A stretch of 64,000 bases of DNA from Frigoribacterium sp. PhB116 (lineage in GTDB: Bacteria; Actinomycetota; Actinomycetes; Actinomycetales; Microbacteriaceae). The position numbers were made by a program, and so were the translations under genes. A model generated the notes under the pieces. It worked only from the letters and a program-made list of their open reading frames with translations. It was not told the DNA's origin and did no database searches. Of the stretch, positions 38,277-48,168 are shown one piece after another. The stretch covers positions 806,001-870,000 of the forward strand of contig NZ_SOBE01000002.1 in the NCBI RefSeq assembly GCF_004364285.1, read 5' to 3'. The number at the start of each line of letters is the position of its first letter. Position 1 is the stretch's first letter.

Positions 38277-40034
38277 CTAGCGGACCAGCGCGACCGAGTG
38301 CGGCGGCAGCACCAGCTCGGCGCCGGCCGCGATCGAGTCGTCGCTGGCGAAGAGCACGGAGGAGGCGGGCACGTCGACCCGCGCCTCCTGCGTCCCGAAG
38401 TTGACGGCCACCCGGATCGTGCCCCGGGTCATCACGAACCAGCCGGCCTCGGCGTCGTGCTCGACCGAGGTGAGGCCGAGGCGCGGGTCGGTGAGCTCGG
38501 GCTCGGCACGGCGCAGAGCCGTGAGCTGCTGGTAGGCGTCGAGCAGCAGGGCGTGGCGCCCCCGCCCGAGCTCCGACCAGTCGAGCTTCGAGTCCTCGAA
38601 CGTCTGCGGGTCCTGGGGGTCGGGCACGACCGACTCGTCCCAGCCCGACTTCGCGAACTCGGCGATGCGGCCCTTCGCGGTGGCCTCGCCGAGCTCCTTC
38701 TCGGGGTGCGACGTGAAGAACTGCCACGGGGTCGAGGCGCCCCACTCCTCGCCCATGAAGAGCATCGGCGTGTACGGCGAGGTGAGGGTCAGCGCCGCGG
38801 CGATCTGCAGCTGCCCGTCGTCGAGGGTCGCCGCGAGGCGGTCGCCGACGGCGCGGTTGCCGATCTGGTCGTGGTTCTGGTTCGCGACGACGAGGCGCCA
38901 GGCGGGCATGTGCTCGACGTCGACCGGGTGGCCGTGGTCGGCCTCGCGGAACGACGACCAGGTGCCGTCGTGGAAGAACCCCTTCGTGACGACCTTCGCC
39001 AGCGAGTCGAGCGACGCGAAGTCGGCGTACCAGCTGTTCGTCTCGCCGGTCAGGGCGACGTGGAGCGCGTGGTGGAAGTCGTCGCTCCACTGCCCGTCGA
39101 GGCCGTAGCCCTGGCGGTGGTCGGGGCCGAAGCCGCCGCCGTCGCGAGGCGTGACGAGGCGGGCGTCGTTCAGGTCGCTCTCGGCGATGAGCGTCAGCGG
39201 GCGGCTCAGGTGGGCGCTGAGGGCGGCGGTGCGCTCGCCCATCTCCTGCAGCAGGTGCACCGGGCTGTCGTCGACGAGCGCGTGCACGGCGTCGAGCCGC
39301 AGGGCGTCGACGTGGAACCGCTCGAACCACATCAGCGCGTTGTCGAGGATGAACTCGCGCACCTCGTGCGAGCCCTCGTCGTCGAGGTTGACGTTGTCGC
39401 CCCACGTGTTCGCGTGCTTGCTCGACAGGTACGGGCCGAAGGCGGGCAGGTAGTTCCCCGAGGGGCCGAGGTGGTTGTAGACGACGTCCTGCACGACGCC
39501 GAGCCCGGCGGCGTGGGCGGCGTCGACGAAGCGCTGGTACGCGTCGGGCCCGCCGTAGTTGTCGGTCACCGTGAACCAGTCGACCCCGTCGTAGCCCCAG
39601 TTCCAGCGGCCGTTGACGCCGTTGACCGGCAGCAGCTCGACGAGGTCGACGCCGAGCTCGACCAGGTGCGGCAGCTTCTCGATCGCCGAGTCGAGCGTGC
39701 CGTCGGGCGTGAAGGTGCCGACGTGCAGCTCGTAGACCACCGCGCCGGCGAGCTGACGACCCGTCCAGGAGGCGTCGGTCCAGTCGAACGAGTCGCCGTC
39801 CCAGGTCTCGCTGAGGCCGTGCACCCCGTCGGGCTGGCGCCGCGAGCGCGGGTCGGGCAGCGGCGTCTCGCCGTCGTCGACGAGGAACCCGTACCGGTGG
39901 CCGGGGGAGCGGTCGAGGTCGGCCGGCGCACGCCACCACCCGGTGGAGGCCTCGTGCTCGAGCGGCAGCACGTCGCCGTCGAGGTGCAGCTGCACGGTGG
40001 TCGCGGTGGGTGCCCAGACGTCGTAGACGCTCAT
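38277..40034 (-). CDS. treZ: Malto-oligosyltrehalose trehalohydrolase TreZ
   Basis: 585 residues, GH13. Releases trehalose from the maltooligosyl-trehalose made by TreY. It begins MSVYDVWAPTATTVQLHLDG (N-terminal CBM48-like domain). The barrel motifs are DVVYNHLGPSGNYL, DALRLDAVHALVDDS (nucleophile Asp), LIAESDLND (acid Glu) and NQNHDQIGNRAVGDRL. The ATG has GGAGACCG upstream. It is last in the glgX-treY-treZ order on the minus strand, separated from treY by a structured gap of about 130 bases. Confidence 0.95.
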   Translation of the reverse strand: MSVYDVWAPTATTVQLHLDGDVLPLEHEASTGWWRAPADLDRSPGHRYGFLVDDGETPLPDPRSRRQPDGVHGLSETWDGDSFDWTDASWTGRQLAGAVVYELHVGTFTPDGTLDSAIEKLPHLVELGVDLVELLPVNGVNGRWNWGYDGVDWFTVTDNYGGPDAYQRFVDAAHAAGLGVVQDVVYNHLGPSGNYLPAFGPYLSSKHANTWGDNVNLDDEGSHEVREFILDNALMWFERFHVDALRLDAVHALVDDSPVHLLQEMGERTAALSAHLSRPLTLIAESDLNDARLVTPRDGGGFGPDHRQGYGLDGQWSDDFHHALHVALTGETNSWYADFASLDSLAKVVTKGFFHDGTWSSFREADHGHPVDVEHMPAWRLVVANQNHDQIGNRAVGDRLAATLDDGQLQIAAALTLTSPYTPMLFMGEEWGASTPWQFFTSHPEKELGEATAKGRIAEFAKSGWDESVVPDPQDPQTFEDSKLDWSELGRGRHALLLDAYQQLTALRRAEPELTDPRLGLTSVEHDAEAGWFVMTRGTIRVAVNFGTQEARVDVPASSVLFASDDSIAAGAELVLPPHSVALVR

Positions 40035-40084
40035 CGGTCTCCTCGGGAGGTGTGGTGGTCGGGAAGGTGCAGGTGGTCGGGTGG

Positions 40085-40162
40085 CCGCGGGCAGGACGAC
40101 GAACCGCCGACCCGCAGGGGGTCGACGGTAGTCGTGCGGAGGTCCGCTGTTCCTGCCCTGCG
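40085..40162 (-). terminator. Nested inverted repeats between treY and treZ
   Basis: The outer arms CCGCGGGCAGGA (40085-40096) and TCCTGCCCTGCGG (40150-40162) pair with one bulge. An inner CCGCCGACCC/GGGTCGACGG pairing lies between them. Located just after the treY stop, this may reduce read-through into treZ or act as an mRNA-processing site. Confidence 0.5.
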
Positions 40163-40168
40163 GCGTCC

Positions 40169-42565
40169 TTACTGCTCTTCCGCAGGGACGAGCAGCGCGA
40201 CGGGGTACGTGTCGAGCACGTCGGCGAGGCGGAGGCGCCCGCCCTCGTGCACGCGCCCGGTGAGCACGTCGCGCCAGCGGCGGCCCTGGACGAGGACGAC
40301 GGTGTCGCCCCAGCCCCCGGCCTGCTCGAGGGCGACGGGCAGGCGCGTCGCGATCGTCAGCGCGCCGCCGCGGTCGGCGGCCACGGCCGAGTCGGCCTGG
40401 TCGCCGAACACCGGCAGGGCGCCGTAGCGCGTGAACAGCTCCGGGCGGTCGCGACGGAGCGTCAGCGCCCGGTGCGTGACGAGCAGCTTCGCCGCGCCCG
40501 TCTCGTCGACCGGCGGCGTCTCGCCGGCCGCGACCTGGTCGAGGAGGCGACGGCGCAGGGCGAAGTCGACCTCGCGACGGTTGTCCGGGTCGACGAGCGA
40601 GTGGTCCCACAGCTCGCCGCCCTGGTACACGTCGGGACTGCCGGGGCCGGTGAGCTGGAGCAGGGCGAGGCCGAGCGAGTTGCTGCGGCCGGGGGCGCGG
40701 ACGACGTCGACGATCCTCTCGATCTCGTGCCGCACCTCCTCGTGGTCGAAGACCGCGTCGATCGCCGCGTGCATGCGCTCCTCGAAGGCCTCCGCGTCGG
40801 CGGTGCGGTCGGTCCACGTGGTCGAGGTGCTCGCCTCGCGGCTCGCCTTCTCGGCGTAGGCGTGCAGTCGCTCGCGCGACGCGGGCCAGGCGCCGACGAC
40901 GCTCTGCCAGAGGATGTTCTCGAACGGGCCGTCGCCGACCGGGGCGAGGTCGCGGAGGCGCTCGAGGGTCGCCGTCCACTCGTCGCCGATCTCGGAGAGC
41001 ACGGTGATCCGCGAGCGCACGTCGGCGCTGCGCTTCGTGTCGTGCGTCGACAGCGTCGTCATGCCGAAGGGCCGCTCGGCCAGGCGGGCCTGCTGGCGAG
41101 CGTGGAACTCGGCGGGCGTCAGCGAGAACTCGGCGGGGTCCGCGCCGACCTCGGTGAGGGTGGCGAGACGGCTGTAGCGGTAGAACGCCGTGTCCTCGAC
41201 GCCCTTGGCCATCACCATGCCGCTGGTCTGCTGGAAGCGCACGGACGCCGGGTGCGACTCGTCGGCCAGGACGGCGACGACGCGGGCGATCTCGTCCGCG
41301 AGGTCGGGGCGGCTCCCGGTCGCGACGTCGGCCGCGCGGGCCAGCTGGTCGGCGCCCTGCGGGAGGTAGCTGCGGTAGACCGGGAACGCGGCGGCGAGCT
41401 CGGCGAGGGCGTCGACGACGGCGTCGTCCGCGCGTCCGTCGTCCGAGACGAGGCGGGCCAGGCGACGGATCTCGCTGCCGAGGATGCCGTCGGCGATGCC
41501 GCGCTTGGTGCCGAGGATCATGCGGTGCCAGTCGACCGCCTCGTCCGACGCGCGGGCGTCGTCGTCCGCGGGCGAGTGCGCGCTGTCGTCGTCGGCGCGG
41601 AGGCGCGAGTCGAGGCCGTCGAGCGCGGCGGCGCCGCGGGGGTCGACGAAGACCCGGTCGAGGTCGGCGAGGGCGTCGTAGCCGGTGGTGCCGTCCGTCG
41701 CCCAGTCCTCGGGGAGGCGCTCGTCGCCCTCGAGGATCTTCTCGACGAGCACGTGGGCGCCGCCGGTCAGCGCGGCCAGCCGGTCGAGGTAGCCGCCCGG
41801 GTCGGCCAGGCCGTCCGGGTGGTCGACACGGAGACCGTCGACGAGGCCCTCACGGAACCAGCGTCCGATCTCGGCGTGCGACTCGTCGAACACCCAGCCT
41901 TCCTCGACGCGGATGCCGGCGAGGGTGTTCACCGCGAAGAAGCGACGGTAGTTGAGGTCCGTGTCGGCGCGCTTCCAGTGCACGAGCTCGTACGACTGGC
42001 GGGCGTGCACAGCGGCGGCGTCGGCAGGGCCGTCCGCGGCGTCGCCGAGCGTGCTGGGTGCGATCGGGTAGACGTTCTCGTAGTAGTGCAGCTCGCCGTC
42101 GACGACCTCGAGGCCCTCGATCCGGCCGTCGGTGCCCGCGGGCTCGCCGAGCACGGGCAGCAGCACCTTGCCGCCGCCGGCGGCCCAGTCGACGTCGAAC
42201 GCGTCGGCGTACGTGCTGTCCCGACCGTGCGTGAGCAGGTCCCACCACCAGGTGCTGGCCTTCGGGGTCGCGACGCCGACGTGGTTCGGCACGATGTCGA
42301 CGAGCACGCCGAGGTCGGCGCCGTGGGCACGCTCGGACAGGGCGTCGAGGCCCGCCGCGCCGCCGCGGTCGGGGTCGACCCGGCTGTGGTCGACGACGTC
42401 GTAGCCGTGGTCGCTGCCGGGCTCGGCCTCGAGCACGGGCGACAGGTAGACCCAGTCGGCGCCGAGGTCGCGCAGGTACTGCACCTGGTCGGCCGCCGCG
42501 AACAGGTCGAAGCCCGCCCTGATCTGCAGCCGGTAGGTGGAACGGGGGTGGTCGTGTCGGGTCAC
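40169..42565 (-). CDS. treY: Malto-oligosyltrehalose synthase TreY
   Basis: 798 residues, GH13. Converts the reducing-end alpha-1,4 bond of maltodextrins to alpha,alpha-1,1. It starts [52 protein letters not shown], the family start, with VDIVPNHVG and [20 protein letters not shown] later (catalytic Asp). The GTG start overlaps the glgX stop and has GGAG upstream. The protein is somewhat long and contains an acidic insertion ([23 protein letters not shown]). Confidence 0.95.
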   Translation of the reverse strand: MTRHDHPRSTYRLQIRAGFDLFAAADQVQYLRDLGADWVYLSPVLEAEPGSDHGYDVVDHSRVDPDRGGAAGLDALSERAHGADLGVLVDIVPNHVGVATPKASTWWWDLLTHGRDSTYADAFDVDWAAGGGKVLLPVLGEPAGTDGRIEGLEVVDGELHYYENVYPIAPSTLGDAADGPADAAAVHARQSYELVHWKRADTDLNYRRFFAVNTLAGIRVEEGWVFDESHAEIGRWFREGLVDGLRVDHPDGLADPGGYLDRLAALTGGAHVLVEKILEGDERLPEDWATDGTTGYDALADLDRVFVDPRGAAALDGLDSRLRADDDSAHSPADDDARASDEAVDWHRMILGTKRGIADGILGSEIRRLARLVSDDGRADDAVVDALAELAAAFPVYRSYLPQGADQLARAADVATGSRPDLADEIARVVAVLADESHPASVRFQQTSGMVMAKGVEDTAFYRYSRLATLTEVGADPAEFSLTPAEFHARQQARLAERPFGMTTLSTHDTKRSADVRSRITVLSEIGDEWTATLERLRDLAPVGDGPFENILWQSVVGAWPASRERLHAYAEKASREASTSTTWTDRTADAEAFEERMHAAIDAVFDHEEVRHEIERIVDVVRAPGRSNSLGLALLQLTGPGSPDVYQGGELWDHSLVDPDNRREVDFALRRRLLDQVAAGETPPVDETGAAKLLVTHRALTLRRDRPELFTRYGALPVFGDQADSAVAADRGGALTIATRLPVALEQAGGWGDTVVLVQGRRWRDVLTGRVHEGGRLRLADVLDTYPVALLVPAEEQ

Positions 42566-44760
42566 GCGGGCTCCTCGGCCGTGGCTCGGAGGACGACGAG
42601 GGAACGGCCCGCCACGGGGAGCCGGTCGCCGGCGAGCAGCGCCGCAGGGATCTGCGGCGTGCTGGGGGGCTGGACGGTGGTCGCGGTCCGCGTCGCCGTC
42701 GGCGTGCGCGGTGCCGCCTGGGCAGGGGGCGGAGGCGCGGACACGGTGCTGTCGACCACCACCTCCCAGCCCTCCGCGTACTCGTCGGGCGGCAGGACGA
42801 AGGTGACCGTCTCCGCGCTCGCGTTGAAGTACAGGACGAAGTTCACGTCGGTGATGCGGCCGCCGCGCTGGTCGCGCCCCCGGATGCCGTCCCCGTTGAG
42901 GAACATGCCGATCGCCTTGGCGTAGGACTCGTTCCACTCGCCCTCCTGCATGGCGTCGCCCTCGGGCGTGAGCCAGACGATGTCGGGCAGCGGCTCGCCC
43001 TCGCCCCGGGTGACGGGACGGCCGTTGAAGTAGCGCTGACGACGGAACGTGGGGTGGTCGTGCCGCAGCTTGATCACCTCGGCGACGAACTCGACGAGCT
43101 CGCGGTCCGCCGCCTCCCAGTCGATCCAGCTGATCGGGCTGTCCTGGGCGTAGGTGTTGTTGTTGCCGCGCTGGGTGCGGCCCAGCTCGTCGCCGTGCAG
43201 CAGCATCGGGACGCCCTGGCTGAGCAGCAGGGTCGCGAGGAAGCTGCGCTGGCGCTGCTCGCGGAGGGCGCGCACCTGCGGGTCGTCGGTCTCGCCCTCG
43301 ACGCCGCTGTTCCACGAGCGGTTGTGGCTCTCGCCGTCGGCGCCGCCCTCGCCGTTCGCGTCGTTCTGCTTCTCGTTGTAGCTGACGAGGTCGCGCATGG
43401 TGAAGCCGTCGTGCGCCGTCACGAAGTTGATGCTCGCGACCGGGCGGCGTCCGTCGCGCTCGTAGAGGTCGGCCGAGCCGGTGATGCGGCTCGCGAACTC
43501 GCCGAGCGTCGAGGGCTCGCCGCGCCAGAAGTCGCGGACGGTGTCGCGGTACTTGCCGTTCCACTCGGTCCACTGGGGCGGGAAGTTGCCGACCTGGTAG
43601 CCGCCGGGGCCGACGTCCCACGGCTCGGCGATCAGCTTGACCTGGGACACGATCGGGTCCTGCTGCACGAGCTCGAAGAAGGTCGACAGCCGGTCGACCT
43701 CGTAGAACTCGCGGGCGAGGGAGGCGGCGAGGTCGAAGCGGAAGCCGTCGACGTGCATCTCGGTCACCCAGTAGCGCAGGCTGTCCATGATCAGCTGCAG
43801 CGAGTGCGGGTGACGGACGTTGAGGCTGTTGCCGGTGCCCGTGTAGTCCATGTAGTGCTTGGCGTCGCCGTCCATCAGCCGGTAGTAGGCGGCGTTGTCG
43901 ATGCCCTTGAACGACAGGGTCGGCCCGAGGTGGTTGCCCTCGGCCGTGTGGTTGTAGACGACGTCGATGATGACCTCGATGCCCGCGGCGTGCAGCACGC
44001 GGACCATCGTCTTGAACTCCTGCACCTGCTGGCCGATGTCGCCCGTGGCCGAATAGGCCGCGTGCGGCGCGAAGAAGCCGATGGTGTTGTAGCCCCAGTA
44101 GTTGCTGAGGCCCTTCTCGAGCAGCGTGTTGTCCTGCACGAACTGGTGCACGGGCATCAGCTCGAGGGTCGTGATGCCGAGCTTCTTGAGGTGCTCGATG
44201 ATCGCCGGGTGGGCGACGCCGGCGTAGGTGCCGCGCTCGTCCTCGGGGATGTCGGGGTGCGTCTCCGTGAGCCCCTTGACGTGCGCCTCGTAGATGACGG
44301 TCTCGTCGTAGCTGTACTTCGGGGGGCGGTCGCCCTGCCAGTCGAAGAACGGGTTGATGACGACGCCCAGCATCATGTGCGGGCCGCTGTCGTCGTCGTT
44401 GCGGGAGTCGGGGTCGCCGAAGTGGTACGCGAAGAGCGACTCGTCCCAGTCGATCTCGCCGCAGGTGGCCTTGGCGTACGGGTCGAGCAGCAGCTTGGCG
44501 GGGTTGGCCCGCGAGCCCGTCGCGGGGTCGTAGTCGCCGTGCACGCGGTAGCCGTACTTCTGCCCGGGCTGCACGGTCGGCAGGTAGGCGTGCCAGACGT
44601 AGGCGTCGACCTCGGTGAGGGGCACGCGCGTCTCGGCGCCGCCGGCGTCGAAGAGGCACAGCTCGACCTTGCTGGCCGCCTCGCTGAAGATCGCGAAGTT
44701 GGTGCCGCTGCCGTCGTAGGTGGCGCCGAGCGGGTAGGGGTTGCCTGGCCAGGTGTGCAA
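42562..44760 (-). CDS. glgX: Glycogen debranching enzyme GlgX/TreX
   Basis: 732 residues from TTG at 44760, chosen because GGAGG lies five bases upstream and the resulting [22 protein letters not shown] matches the family start. A GTG at 44784 is the longer option. The CBM48 domain is followed by the GH13 barrel with [33 protein letters not shown] (nucleophile), [15 protein letters not shown] (acid/base) and [17 protein letters not shown]. It removes alpha-1,6 branches from glycogen to supply maltodextrins to TreY. It is first gene of the trehalose operon. Confidence 0.94.
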   Translation of the reverse strand: MHTWPGNPYPLGATYDGSGTNFAIFSEAASKVELCLFDAGGAETRVPLTEVDAYVWHAYLPTVQPGQKYGYRVHGDYDPATGSRANPAKLLLDPYAKATCGEIDWDESLFAYHFGDPDSRNDDDSGPHMMLGVVINPFFDWQGDRPPKYSYDETVIYEAHVKGLTETHPDIPEDERGTYAGVAHPAIIEHLKKLGITTLELMPVHQFVQDNTLLEKGLSNYWGYNTIGFFAPHAAYSATGDIGQQVQEFKTMVRVLHAAGIEVIIDVVYNHTAEGNHLGPTLSFKGIDNAAYYRLMDGDAKHYMDYTGTGNSLNVRHPHSLQLIMDSLRYWVTEMHVDGFRFDLAASLAREFYEVDRLSTFFELVQQDPIVSQVKLIAEPWDVGPGGYQVGNFPPQWTEWNGKYRDTVRDFWRGEPSTLGEFASRITGSADLYERDGRRPVASINFVTAHDGFTMRDLVSYNEKQNDANGEGGADGESHNRSWNSGVEGETDDPQVRALREQRQRSFLATLLLSQGVPMLLHGDELGRTQRGNNNTYAQDSPISWIDWEAADRELVEFVAEVIKLRHDHPTFRRQRYFNGRPVTRGEGEPLPDIVWLTPEGDAMQEGEWNESYAKAIGMFLNGDGIRGRDQRGGRITDVNFVLYFNASAETVTFVLPPDEYAEGWEVVVDSTVSAPPPPAQAAPRTPTATRTATTVQPPSTPQIPAALLAGDRLPVAGRSLVVLRATAEEPA

Positions 44761-44837
44761 TCGGACCTCCGGGTCGTGGACCACGTCAGCCTACGGGCAG
44801 CGGGCGCACCGGGGCCGCCGCGCCTAGCGTCGGGGCC

Positions 44838-44915
44838 ATGACGACCGCAGCGCTGCCGACGACGGCAGCTGTCCTCGACCCCCGCCCGCGCCTCCTCGTC
44901 GGGGCCTCGTCGTGA
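44838..44915 (+). CDS. Possible 25-residue leader peptide
   Basis: A short frame reads MTTAALPTTAAVLDPRPRLL then VGASS, and its TGA overlaps the GTG of the next gene (GTGA). TAGCGT lies seven bases before the ATG, as expected of a leaderless start. It may couple translation of the downstream dehydrogenase. It could also be fortuitous, since coding statistics on 25 codons are weak. Confidence 0.35.
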   Translation: MTTAALPTTAAVLDPRPRLLVGASS

Positions 44916-45871
44916 GGGTCGTCGTGATCGGCGCCACCGGGCACGTCGGCGGCTACCTCGTGCCGCGGCTCGTGCTCGCGGGGCACGACGTCGTCGCCGT
45001 GTCGCGCGGCGCCTCGGCGCCCTACCGCGAGCACGCCGCCTGGGCGAGCGTCGAGCGCGTGCAACTCGACCGCGACGCCGGCGACGCCGACGGCTCGTTC
45101 GGCCGGGCGATCGCCGAGCTGCACGCGGACGTCGTCGTCGACCTGATCTGCTTCACGCCCGCCTCCGCCCTGTCGCTCGTCGAGGCGCTGCGCGGCAGCG
45201 GCACGGTGCTGCTGCACTGCGGCACCATCTGGGTGCACGGTCCGTCGGCGGAGGTGCCGGTGACCGAGGAGGCGCGGCGCACGCCGGTCGGCGAGTACGG
45301 CACGCAGAAGGCCGAGATCGAGCGCCTGCTGCTCGCCGAGTCGCGGCGACCCGGCGGCGTGCAGAGCGCCGTGCTGCACCCCGGCCACATCACCGGGCCC
45401 GGCTGGCCGATGATCAACGCCGTCGGCAACCTCGACCTCGACGTGTGGGAGGCGCTCGCCGCGGGTCGCGAGGTCGTCATGCCGGGGCTCGGGCTCGAGA
45501 CCGTCCACCACGTGCACGCCGACGACGTCGCGCAGGCGTTCCAGCGGGCCGTCGAGCGTCCGGCGCGGGCCGTGGGGGAGTCGTTCCACGTCGTCAGCGA
45601 GCGCGCCGTCACCCTGCGCGGCCTCGCCGAGCAGGTCGCGAGGACCTTCGGGCAGGAGGCGCAGCTCACGTTCGCCTCGTTCGAGGACTTCCGAGCGCAG
45701 CGCAGCCCCGAATCGGCGGACGCGTCGTGGCAGCACCTGTCGCGCAGCCACTCGATGAGCATCGACAAGGCCCGGCGCCTGCTCGGCTACGCGCCGCGGT
45801 GGACGTCGGTCGAGGCGATCGTCGAGGGCCTCGAGTGGCTGCGTGCCGACGGCCAGCTCACGCTCGCCTGA
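44912..45871 (+). CDS. NAD-dependent epimerase/dehydratase-like reductase
   Basis: 319 residues, atypical/extended SDR. The cofactor motif is VVVIGATGHVGGYLVPRL. The usual YxxxK is represented by EYGTQKAEIERLLL, and the segment LHPGHITGPGWPMINAVGN resembles nucleotide-sugar epimerases. The C-terminus has VSERAVTLRGLAEQVAR and KARRLLGYAPRWTSVEAI, typical of the epimerase helical cap. Substrate unknown. The GTG overlaps the stop of a possible leader peptide. It precedes but is separate from the TPP riboswitch operon. Confidence 0.87.
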   Translation: MRVVVIGATGHVGGYLVPRLVLAGHDVVAVSRGASAPYREHAAWASVERVQLDRDAGDADGSFGRAIAELHADVVVDLICFTPASALSLVEALRGSGTVLLHCGTIWVHGPSAEVPVTEEARRTPVGEYGTQKAEIERLLLAESRRPGGVQSAVLHPGHITGPGWPMINAVGNLDLDVWEALAAGREVVMPGLGLETVHHVHADDVAQAFQRAVERPARAVGESFHVVSERAVTLRGLAEQVARTFGQEAQLTFASFEDFRAQRSPESADASWQHLSRSHSMSIDKARRLLGYAPRWTSVEAIVEGLEWLRADGQLTLA

Positions 45872-45893
45872 CGCAGTCGGGCCGCGGCGGCGG

Positions 45894-45998
45894 TATGATC
45901 GGCGGCACACACACGGGAGTCCGGTGATCCGGGCTGAGAGGAAGCGATCCACGCTTCGACCGTCGAACCTGATCTGGATCATGCCAGCGCAGGGAGGA
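45894..45998 (+). promoter_or_regulatory. TPP riboswitch (THI element) with upstream -10
   Basis: TATGAT at 45894-45899 is the probable -10. From about 45912 the sequence carries the thiamin pyrophosphate aptamer landmarks: GGGCTGAGAGGAAGC, then CGTCGAACCTGATCTGG, ATCATGCCAGCG and CAGGGA. The final CAGGGAGGAG is both the 3' strand of P1 and the Shine-Dalgarno for the ATG at 46005. Binding of TPP should therefore hide the ribosome-binding site, which is translational control. Confidence 0.93.
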
Positions 45999-46004
45999 GA
46001 GAAC

Positions 46005-46670
46005 ATGTCTGTTTCCGTGTCCGCGAACGAGGCCCAGCCCGATCGCCAGGATCGCCCCACAGCCTCGGGGTCGCCGAAGTCGCCGAGGCCGTCGCGTCGC
46101 TGGCGCGTCGTCGACATCGTCGTGGCCAGCGTGATCGGGGTCGCCTGCGGCGTCGTCTTCTGGGCCTGGGGCCTCGCGTGGGAGCCGCTCAGCAACCTGC
46201 TGGCCTTCACGCCCGGCCTCTCGGGCCTGCTGTCGGGCGGCTGGCTCTTCGCCGGGGTGCTCGGCGGGCTGATCATCCGCAAGCCGGGCGCCGCGGTCTA
46301 CACCGAGGTGATGGCGGCCGTGGTCTCGATGCTGATCGGCACGCAGTGGGGCTTCTCGACCCTGATCTGGGGCGTCGTCGAGGGGCTCGGCGCCGAGCTC
46401 GTCTTCGCGGCGTTCCTCTACTCGTCCTTCCGCCTCCACGTCGCCCTCCTCGCCGGGGCCGGCGCGGGCGTCGCGGTCGCCCTGCTCGACACCTCGTTCT
46501 CGTCGATCGCCGCGACCGCCGTCGAGTTCAAGGTCGTCTACGGCATCAGCGCGGTCGTCTCCGGGGTCGTCCTGGCCGGCCTGCTCTCCTGGCTCGCCGC
46601 CCGGGGGCTCGCCCGCACCGGCGCGCTCAGCCGCTTCGCCTCCGGCCGCTCGGCCGAGGCACGCGTCTGA
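46005..46670 (+). CDS. ECF transporter S component, YkoE-like (thiamin precursor)
   Basis: 221 residues. A 40-residue charged N-terminus is followed by five or six helices: VVDIVVASVIGVACGVVFWAWGLAW, LLSGGWLFAGVLGGLIIRKPGAAVYTEVMAAVVSMLIGTQWG and WGVVEGLGAELVFAAFLYSSF, which match YkoE. YkoE binds hydroxymethylpyrimidine or thiamin for uptake by the ECF module. It is the first gene after the TPP riboswitch, so it is repressed when TPP is abundant. The ATPase and EcfT genes follow. Confidence 0.92.
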   Translation: MSVSVSANEAQPDRQDRPTASGSPKSPRPSRRWRVVDIVVASVIGVACGVVFWAWGLAWEPLSNLLAFTPGLSGLLSGGWLFAGVLGGLIIRKPGAAVYTEVMAAVVSMLIGTQWGFSTLIWGVVEGLGAELVFAAFLYSSFRLHVALLAGAGAGVAVALLDTSFSSIAATAVEFKVVYGISAVVSGVVLAGLLSWLAARGLARTGALSRFASGRSAEARV

Positions 46671-46689
46671 GCATCGCGACCTCGACGAC

Positions 46690-48168
46690 GTGACCGCCTC
46701 CCCCGGCGCCCGGGTCGACGCCCGCGGCTGGGGGTGGCGGCACGCCGGCCGGATCCTCCCGGCCGTGTCCGAGCTCGACCTGGTCGTCGAGCCGGGCGAG
46801 CGCGTGCTCCTGCTGGGCGCCTCCGGGGCCGGCAAGTCCACGCTGCTGGCCGGGCTCGCCGGCGTGCTGGGCGGCGACGACGAGGGCGACGCCCGCGGCG
46901 AGCTGCTCGTCGACGGGCGGCCCCCGGCCGAGCAGCGCGGCCGCGTCGGGCTGGTGCTGCAGGACCCTGACTCGCAGGTCGTCCTCGCCCGCGTCGGCGA
47001 CGACGTGGCCTTCGGCTGCGAGAACATCGGCGTCCCGCGCGACGAGACGTGGCGCCGCGTCGACGACGCCCTCGACGCCGTCGGGCTCGACCTGCCTCGC
47101 TCGTGGCCGACGGCCCAGCTGAGCGGCGGGCAGAAGCAGCGCCTCGCGCTCGCCGGTGCGCTCGCGATGCGACCGGGGCTGGTGCTGCTCGACGAGCCGA
47201 CGGCGAACCTCGACCCCGAGGGCGTCGTCGAGGTGCGCGACGCCGTCGCCCGGGTGGCCGAGCGGACCGGTGCGACGCTCGTCGTCGTCGAGCACCGCGT
47301 CTCGGTCTGGTTGCCCGTCGTCGACCGCGTCGTCGTGCTGGCGGCCGGCGGGGGAGTCCTCGCCGACGGTGCCCCCGAGGAGGTGCTCGACCGGCAGCGC
47401 GGACGGCTCACGGAGGCGGGGGTGTGGGTCCCCGGGGTCGTGCCGGAGCCGCCCGTCCGGCGTCGCGTCTCCTCGCGGGCCCCGCTGCTCGAGGCTGCGG
47501 GGCTGGCGGTGGGCCACCGCGGCCCGCGCGGCCGTGCCGTGGCCTCCGACATCGACCTGACGGTCCACGACGCCCGCACGCTGGCCGTGACCGGCCCCAA
47601 CGGCGCGGGCAAGTCGACGCTCGCCCTGACGCTCGCCGGCCTGCTCGCCCCGGTCTCCGGCGAGCTGCGTGCCACGCCCGAGCTCGCGGCCGGGGCGGGC
47701 GAGGCACCAGTGCGGTGGCGCTCGCGCGAGCTGCTCACCCGGATCGGCACGGTGTTCCAGGACCCGGAGCACCAGTTCCTCACCCCCACCGTGCGTCGCG
47801 AGCTGGCGGTCGGGCCGGAGGCGCTCGGCGAGCCGGCCGCACAGGTCGCCGAGCGCGTCGACGAGCTGCTGGCCCGCCTCCGGCTCGACCACCTCGCCGG
47901 CGCGAACCCGTTCACGTTGTCCGGGGGCGAGAAGCGGCGCCTGTCGGTGGCGACCGTCCTCGCCTCGCGGCCCCGCCTCCTCGTGCTCGACGAGCCGACC
48001 TTCGGGCAGGACGCCCGCACCTGGCGCGAGCTCGTGGCTCTGCTGGCGGCGCTCGTCGACGAGGGCCGCAGCGTCGTCGCGGTCACGCACGACGCCGAGT
48101 TCGTCGCCGCGCTGGCCGACGACGTGGTCGTCCTCGAGCGGCCCGTCGTCGCCGAGGGGTCACGATGA
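46690..48168 (+). CDS. ECF transporter double ATPase (YkoD-like)
   Basis: 492 residues with two fused ABC ATPase domains. The first has GASGAGKST, LSGGQKQRLALAGAL and LVLLDEPTANLD. The second has GPNGAGKST, LSGGEKRRLSVATVLA and LLVLDEPTFGQD. Both thus appear catalytically competent. It energises uptake by the YkoE S component through EcfT. GTG start 20 bases after the ykoE-like gene; its stop overlaps the ecfT ATG. Controlled by the TPP riboswitch. Confidence 0.93.
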   Translation: MTASPGARVDARGWGWRHAGRILPAVSELDLVVEPGERVLLLGASGAGKSTLLAGLAGVLGGDDEGDARGELLVDGRPPAEQRGRVGLVLQDPDSQVVLARVGDDVAFGCENIGVPRDETWRRVDDALDAVGLDLPRSWPTAQLSGGQKQRLALAGALAMRPGLVLLDEPTANLDPEGVVEVRDAVARVAERTGATLVVVEHRVSVWLPVVDRVVVLAAGGGVLADGAPEEVLDRQRGRLTEAGVWVPGVVPEPPVRRRVSSRAPLLEAAGLAVGHRGPRGRAVASDIDLTVHDARTLAVTGPNGAGKSTLALTLAGLLAPVSGELRATPELAAGAGEAPVRWRSRELLTRIGTVFQDPEHQFLTPTVRRELAVGPEALGEPAAQVAERVDELLARLRLDHLAGANPFTLSGGEKRRLSVATVLASRPRLLVLDEPTFGQDARTWRELVALLAALVDEGRSVVAVTHDAEFVAALADDVVVLERPVVAEGSR

